The notes beneath the pieces were generated by a model, which was not told the DNA's origin, ran no database searches, and saw nothing but the letters and a program-made list of their open reading frames with translations. From NCBI RefSeq assembly GCF_037975245.1, contig NC_092580.1, forward strand, positions 23,887,001-23,951,000: a DNA stretch of 64,000 nt. Direction: 5' to 3'. Positions 58,873-64,000 of this stretch are shown here, in pieces; the first letter of the stretch is position 1, and every line of letters starts with the position of its first letter. The position numbers and the translations under genes were made by a program. Source of the DNA: Apostichopus japonicus. Lineage: Eukaryota > Echinodermata > Holothuroidea > Aspidochirotida > Stichopodidae.

Positions 58873-61800
58873 GTAAGCTACAATGAGTAAAATCACATGT
58901 TCCTCTAAAACCCCCGTGATTCCCATGAAAGCTGTAAATGAATGTGGTTGATCGTGAGGCCCTGCCACCTGTGCTACTTGCATTTGCAATAGAATATAGG
59001 TCTACTATTAGTATCTAGCAATTCACTCACTGTCAAGTAAAGGTAGTAGCCTATGATGGTATACGGTAAATTCGCGATAGTACGGCCATTGATGTTCTTA
59101 AAATACAAAATTATTATTTCTTAGCTGCACTGTGGGAATTTCGGCTGTTTTTCATTACGGCTTTGTGGATTAAAATTGCGATTGAAAAAGTGGTTACAAG
59201 TTGACTAACGAACACAGCAACTGTATACAGTGTCTGCCAGTGCAGCTACATAACATAAATTAAGGGAACTTGTGAAATGACTATTCTACCAAACAGCTGC
59301 CTCCAACTAGTATTAGGCTAAACTGTTTCATTTTTTTAGAACTTTACCGAGTTTGTGAATTTTGAAAGTGACTTAATCAGCATTGTTTTACTTTGTCATA
59401 AAATTCTAAGTTTCGGCCACCGTCTGGTACTAGTAATAGTAGGCCTAGGTCCAATTCTATACTTTAATCAGTGCTGTGGTAAGCTTGAAGTTTACAAGCT
59501 CCCAGTCTCTGATTGACTACATAAGTAAATGTGAAATCTGTGGCTTCATGTCTGTAATAATGTAGCCTAAGGTACTTTGAGAATCCATACATAGTGATGT
59601 GTGGTGAATCAGTGTGGTATATGAAGAGCTGTAGTTGTATCTCTCACTATCAGTTTTGCACTTAGGAAATTCAAATTTTGACTATGCATGTTATGTTAAA
59701 AGGTACTTGATGCTTTCATATATGATGTAATGTAGGGCATTCAAGAAACCTTAAAGTATTGCAATAAAATGGATAAAAAAATCATCTTTCTTAAATTCTT
59801 TGCAGCTCATCTAATATTCCAATAGTGACTATGATCATTCCAAGGCCATTTCTATTTAGCAAAATTGCAGAATTCCATTAGGAGCTGATAGCGATGCATT
59901 TATCTTTCTTGAGATTCGATGCAGTAGTTAGAGATTTTGTGAACAGTGTCAGGTACAATAGCGCTTAAATGTTCAGCTTATGTTCCACAGAAGAAAATGT
60001 GTTTGCAAAATTGTTAGTGCTGGAGATATTGTGTTTTCCTTTATTGAACATGCTATTACTGTACATCGTCTGCAGCTCATCTAATATTCACATTGTGATG
60101 GTACGCATGCCAAAACTACAGTATCGTCTACTTTAGCAAAGTAGCAGAATTCCAAATTAGCTTGTCATGCTGAAGATGTGGTGGTTTGAAAATGGTTCGT
60201 GTTAACAATTTTAGATTGCAATATAAAGGTTGTATCACAATATAAAAAAAGAAAAACAGTAGTGTCTCTCCCAACTTTCTTGAACTTTGTAGTTTTGCTA
60301 AGAACTAACAAGAACAAGGAACTGGAACCTATAAACTATGGTTGAATTCAAACCTAGGTCTACTGTATGATGCAAGGCCATACTGAACAAATCCACTTTA
60401 CAGATTTGAATAGTCAATACATGCATTTTTCTTGCTGGTTGGAAGCATCATCTGTGCTCCAGTCATTAAATATTTCCTTTGAAAGTGATAATAATTCTAA
60501 AGAATAAGCCTTTGGTCTGTCAGATCTGTTTGTAGCTTCTGTAGATCATAAATTTGTGTGATATACAGCCAGAGTTACCAATTTGAGGGGGGAGGGAATC
60601 AATGCAGGAGGATTGCCATCCTGGGAGAGGGGTCAGAGGATATTGAGAAATTTTTCCTTATCACAGGGGGCATGCCAAATGATGCACAATTGTGCTTTTG
60701 TTGGCCTATGCAATAAGACTTATAAAAACTGGGCAGTAGTTTTGGTGGTTTATTGGAGTATTATCCATGTATACATCCTTACTGTACCTTTTCTTTCTTA
60801 TTGAGCTAGCAATTTTGAAGAAAGAAAAAAATATTTGGGGGGCATCCCCCCCCCATGGCTATGCACCTGGTTATATATGTTAATTACAAGTAAAGTATGA
60901 GCCATAAACAAACCCTCTCATCTGACAAATAAAAAGAAACTGCTTGATCAGTGGACCTCAACTGTAGAGTGACATGCTAGACTAATATAGTGCAGTTTTG
61001 CTGCAGTAATTACAGTATTGCCATGGTGAGTAGTTGTCTTGAATTATAAAGTACTGTACTGGTATCTTGTTTCATGATTTGTGGCTGCAGTTTTATTGAT
61101 GTTGATTTGTCCATTGCATTGAACTTCTGCAGTTCAGAATCAAGCCAGGTGGGTGGGTCCTTACAGTACAAAAATGTACCTTGTGTATACTCTCTGAAAT
61201 CTGGGTAATATTTAAAGGAATTTCTAAGTTTACTATATACTCAAAATTACCTGCCAAATATCTTTATTTTGCTATTGGCAGTATAGGCATCCTTACCATG
61301 TAATATATCCCACTAAGTGCCCCATTCTTGAGGTTACTCTCAATTTACTGTATAAATTTCTAATGCCGTCATTTAGCTGTTAGGTCACATCAGCTGTACT
61401 TCAGGATTTCACAAAGTCACAGCCTCCGACATTTGAGTAGAGTAGTAGAATCGGTGTGTTGCTCTATTAATGTGCAAAGACCATCATTTAAGTGTGGGAA
61501 TATATGTGCTGTTGTAACAAGTGAAGAGCACTGGTATGTATGTACATGTATGTTTATACAATAGCACTCTGTAATATTTATCAAGAAAATGTAGATACTG
61601 ATTGGAAATTTGCATTATTTTATATCCAAACTCACAACAACTTTTACAAGTAGCTATTTTAATATTATTTTTGTTTCAACAATCTCCTATATTAATTGTC
61701 ATTTGGGAGTTCATCAGAAGATTTCTTCTCGGACTGCATGTCATGTTCGCTACACACTTACCTGCCTCAACTTAACTATTGCACTTTACCATCTACCTAG

Positions 61801-63534
61801 TCTGCTGATTGGTATTAAATCATGGTAGAACTTAGCCCATGTTGACTCTCGTCTGGATTAATAATAATGCCTATAGGGACACAGTACTATAAGTAATACG
61901 TAATATAAAGTATCTATATTTTTTTGTAATCTGCAAGTCTAGGGAATTGTTCAATTTTGCTACCAATAGCAATTGACATTTTATGCTCACTTAAGTGTGT
62001 TCATTCCTATTGGGTATGTACTATAACTGTTGGCTTCATGTAAATGGAATATTTTGATGGAAATCAAATAATTCCTCGGGATTTCAATCTTCTTGTTTGT
62101 GGGTTTACACAGTTCACTCTATCGCAAGAATTGCAGCTCTTTTCTTACTGTATGCCCAGTCCTTCAACAGGGCAAAATATTTTTGTTTTTTTGTGCTCTA
62201 TTTTTGACAATGCTTAGAAACGATGAAGCTGACATCTGCTGACTTTTCAGATAAAACTTTGATTCCAACTCCAGCCAGTGTTCTTCTGCAATGGTCAACA
62301 CTCGACATGGTTTTCAGGTTAAAGGAATTTATAAGGTGCAAATCTCCGATACCTCCAAGAGTGTATATTTCATATTCGATTTTGACAATTCTCCCACAAT
62401 GTTTTCTCACTGGAGTTGTCAAAGGTTCTCCACTACAGTGAGAATTGCCCTTCAATTGCATGAAATGTGTAACCTTCCCTGCTAAAGCTAGCAGTTGTGT
62501 GTAATTAAATGCAGTATTGATTTTCGGTTGCACTCTCACACAGCAGTGCAGTTTAAAGGCTGTCGTAGAAATTCGGTATGAATTCTGCTTCACATAGTTA
62601 AGCTGAATTGTATTGGAAATTGAATTCATTCACACAGCTCACTTGTCTGATTTTATTGAATTTAACCACAATTTTATACCAGCTCATTGGAGTTGGTAAA
62701 TTTACCTTCTCAGTAATAATAGGTTGTTGCTTTTCTCAGAAACTAAAAAAATGGGAAAGAAAAAATGGAAAGACAAAAAACCACAGAAAAAACCCAAGCA
62801 GCAAATTTAGCATTTGTTACCATGGTTATGGTATCCTACAAGGTTGAAGAGCTTTCTCCATTACGTAGGACAGGACTTATTTACCTTTTGAAAAAGTGAC
62901 CCAAAAATGTTGTTTGAATAAATCTATGCTATATTTTTCATGGATAGCCTTTTCCTTCTGTTTGAATTTTTCTCTCATTAAATGACATTGATTTAAAAAA
63001 AAAAAAATTGTAGTGTGAACATCACAGCATCAGTGTACAACAAACTGTATCAAAATACAACATTGTAGAACTTAATTATGGAAACATTCTGCAATGTTGG
63101 AGAGACTCTCTGGACGTCTACATAACTAATGTTTCTTTTCCGACTGTTTTACAGAACCAAATTTCTTGACTTAGCTTTCAGGGAATGATATCTGTCAAAG
63201 AAACCAATTACATTCATTATTTTTCCTGTAACCCTTTCTTTTATACCAAAATAATACAATATATATAACATGAAATGCTTCATAGCTTAACTTGAACCTT
63301 GTCAGATAAGTGCTTTAAACCTGATACATTGATATCAATGGATACCTTTTCAAAATACTCTCAGAAATCTCTAATCTGATGTGCAGCAGCTCTTTTCTCA
63401 TCTCATCTCAGGGAGATGGTTTGATTGTTTTAAGCCAATATTTGAATGCCATACAATTTCTGAATACCAATTACAAGAGCAGTGTCTTCATTATGTAAAC
63501 ATAAAGTCTCTCACACCTAACTTTCTCTCTGCAG
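58873..63534. other. Probable first intron of the 58.6 kb gene
   Basis: 4.7 kb with no firmly supported exon. Two similar segments with splice-acceptor starts lie at 59803-59890 and 60073-60165. A G-rich repeat-like piece is at 60568-60872 (right end, other strand: CCAGGTGCATAGCCATGG). Confidence 0.4.
59803..60165 (+). repeat. Duplicated exon-like segments
   Basis: TGCAGCTCATCTAATATTC at 59801 and 60071, followed in both by a diverged middle and then CTATTTAGCAAAATTGCAGA versus CTACTTTAGCAAAGTAGCAG. Both start with an acceptor, and both would read on from the 58619 exon in phase 2 for 19-25 codons before a stop. Confidence 0.6.
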
Positions 63535-63624
63535 CATGAAAGATAAGCTGTATCCTCTCTATGCCTCGGCTCTTCAAAATGCAGACTTAAAAAATAATTT
63601 TAACATACGATCTCTTTTTAGTTT
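63535..63624 (+). CDS. Candidate second coding exon of the 58.6 kb gene
   Basis: Acceptor tctctctgcag|CATGAA, donor AGTTT|gtaaga. Entered in phase 2 it encodes MKDKLYPLYASALQNADLKN followed by NFNIRSLFS, and exits in phase 2. Good splice sites and an amphipathic coding look, but no homology recognised. Confidence 0.45.
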
Positions 63625-63704
63625 GTAAGAAGCAGGTGGAATGACCCAGACATTTTTATTGTCTCTTTTTTTGTTGCTGTTGATAGCCTCTAACGTTCTT
63701 CTGC

Positions 63705-63731
63705 CTCTTCTTCTTCTTCTTCTTCTTCTTT
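63705..63731 (+). repeat. (TTC)n microsatellite
   Basis: Nine TTC/CTT units in a row. Confidence 0.9.
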
Positions 63732-64000
63732 ATTATATCAAAGGATAGGATGTATTTTCTCCTCTGTGGCTGATGCAGTGAAGTTGTGATTGTTCTGATG
63801 ACTCATCAAGTCTTTTAGATCTTGGGTACCGTAGCCGTCAGTCAAACATGTAACGAATTATGTGAGAGAGAGTTGAAATTGCGCAGAGGCATCTTGAAGC
63901 TTTGAATATTTTATGTTAGTCATCAGGGTACTGACTGCTAGATCAAGCACAGTGTGAAACCAAATTGTGAATCTATTATCCAATTAACACTTGCAGTATA

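Noticed and set aside
62198-62629. Minus-strand 143-codon open frame
   Set aside because: Long for A+T-rich DNA, but opposite-strand frames are open over the same stretch, no family is recognised, and it lies in the probable intron of another gene.
62741-62810. Lys-rich frame starting at an acceptor (MGKKKWKDKKPQKKPKQQI)
   Set aside because: Would be a neat terminal exon, but the A-rich composition alone produces Lys codons, and its phase (1) does not fit the only upstream exon (phase 2).
1-64000. CRISPR arrays, bacterial operons, rRNA genes, autonomous transposase or reverse transcriptase genes
   Set aside because: None seen; the sequence is eukaryotic nuclear DNA and all mobile elements here appear non-autonomous or relic.

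Overview
The window is animal nuclear DNA. It is A+T-rich, its genes are split by GT-AG introns, and microsatellites, poly-G tracts and short non-autonomous transposons are dense. Conserved genes (MON2, WASHC1), a THAP protein of the kind common in marine invertebrates, and abundant hAT-like MITEs suggest an invertebrate deuterostome. An echinoderm is plausible, but the sequence alone does not prove it.

Layout. 1-19.3 kb, minus strand: the 5' part of MON2, with four coding exons (144 codons of the DCB domain) spread over 18.6 kb; the rest lies beyond the left edge. Its introns hold TTAA-flanked MITEs, a tandem array split by a solo LTR, and a TA-flanked MITE. 21.5-28.1 kb, plus strand: a three-exon THAP gene that keeps the DNA-binding half of a P-element-type transposase. 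Its first intron holds a retroposed RNA copy with a U2 snRNA head and a 2.1 kb mosaic of G-rich elements. 28.5-30.7 kb: a predicted minus-strand gene with a very basic N-terminus, in a zone carrying seven same-strand copies of GTGACTGATGGGACA. 34.3-35.9 kb: an intact 550-codon single-exon gene of unknown function. 39.7-42.9 kb, minus strand: complete WASHC1 in three coding exons. 43-53.5 kb: no gene seen, but a long-armed MITE with CRE palindromes, a relic resembling a Penelope-type hammerhead ribozyme, a hAT MITE with a perfect 8-bp duplication, and a tRNA-like SINE head. 53.6-55.8 kb, minus strand: a compact C2H2 zinc-finger gene. From 58.6 kb, plus strand: the first exon(s) of an unrecognised gene leaving the window on the right.

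The genes do not form one pathway. MON2 and WASHC1 both act in endosome/Golgi membrane traffic, but they are 20 kb apart and their being near each other is probably coincidence. The least explained signals are the GTGACTGATGGGACA cluster, the U2-headed retroposon, and the hairpin at 37.7 kb whose two arm differences are both G:U-compatible on one strand. Exon-intron models were built by matching splice sites, reading phase and recalled protein similarity; no alignment or transcript data were available.
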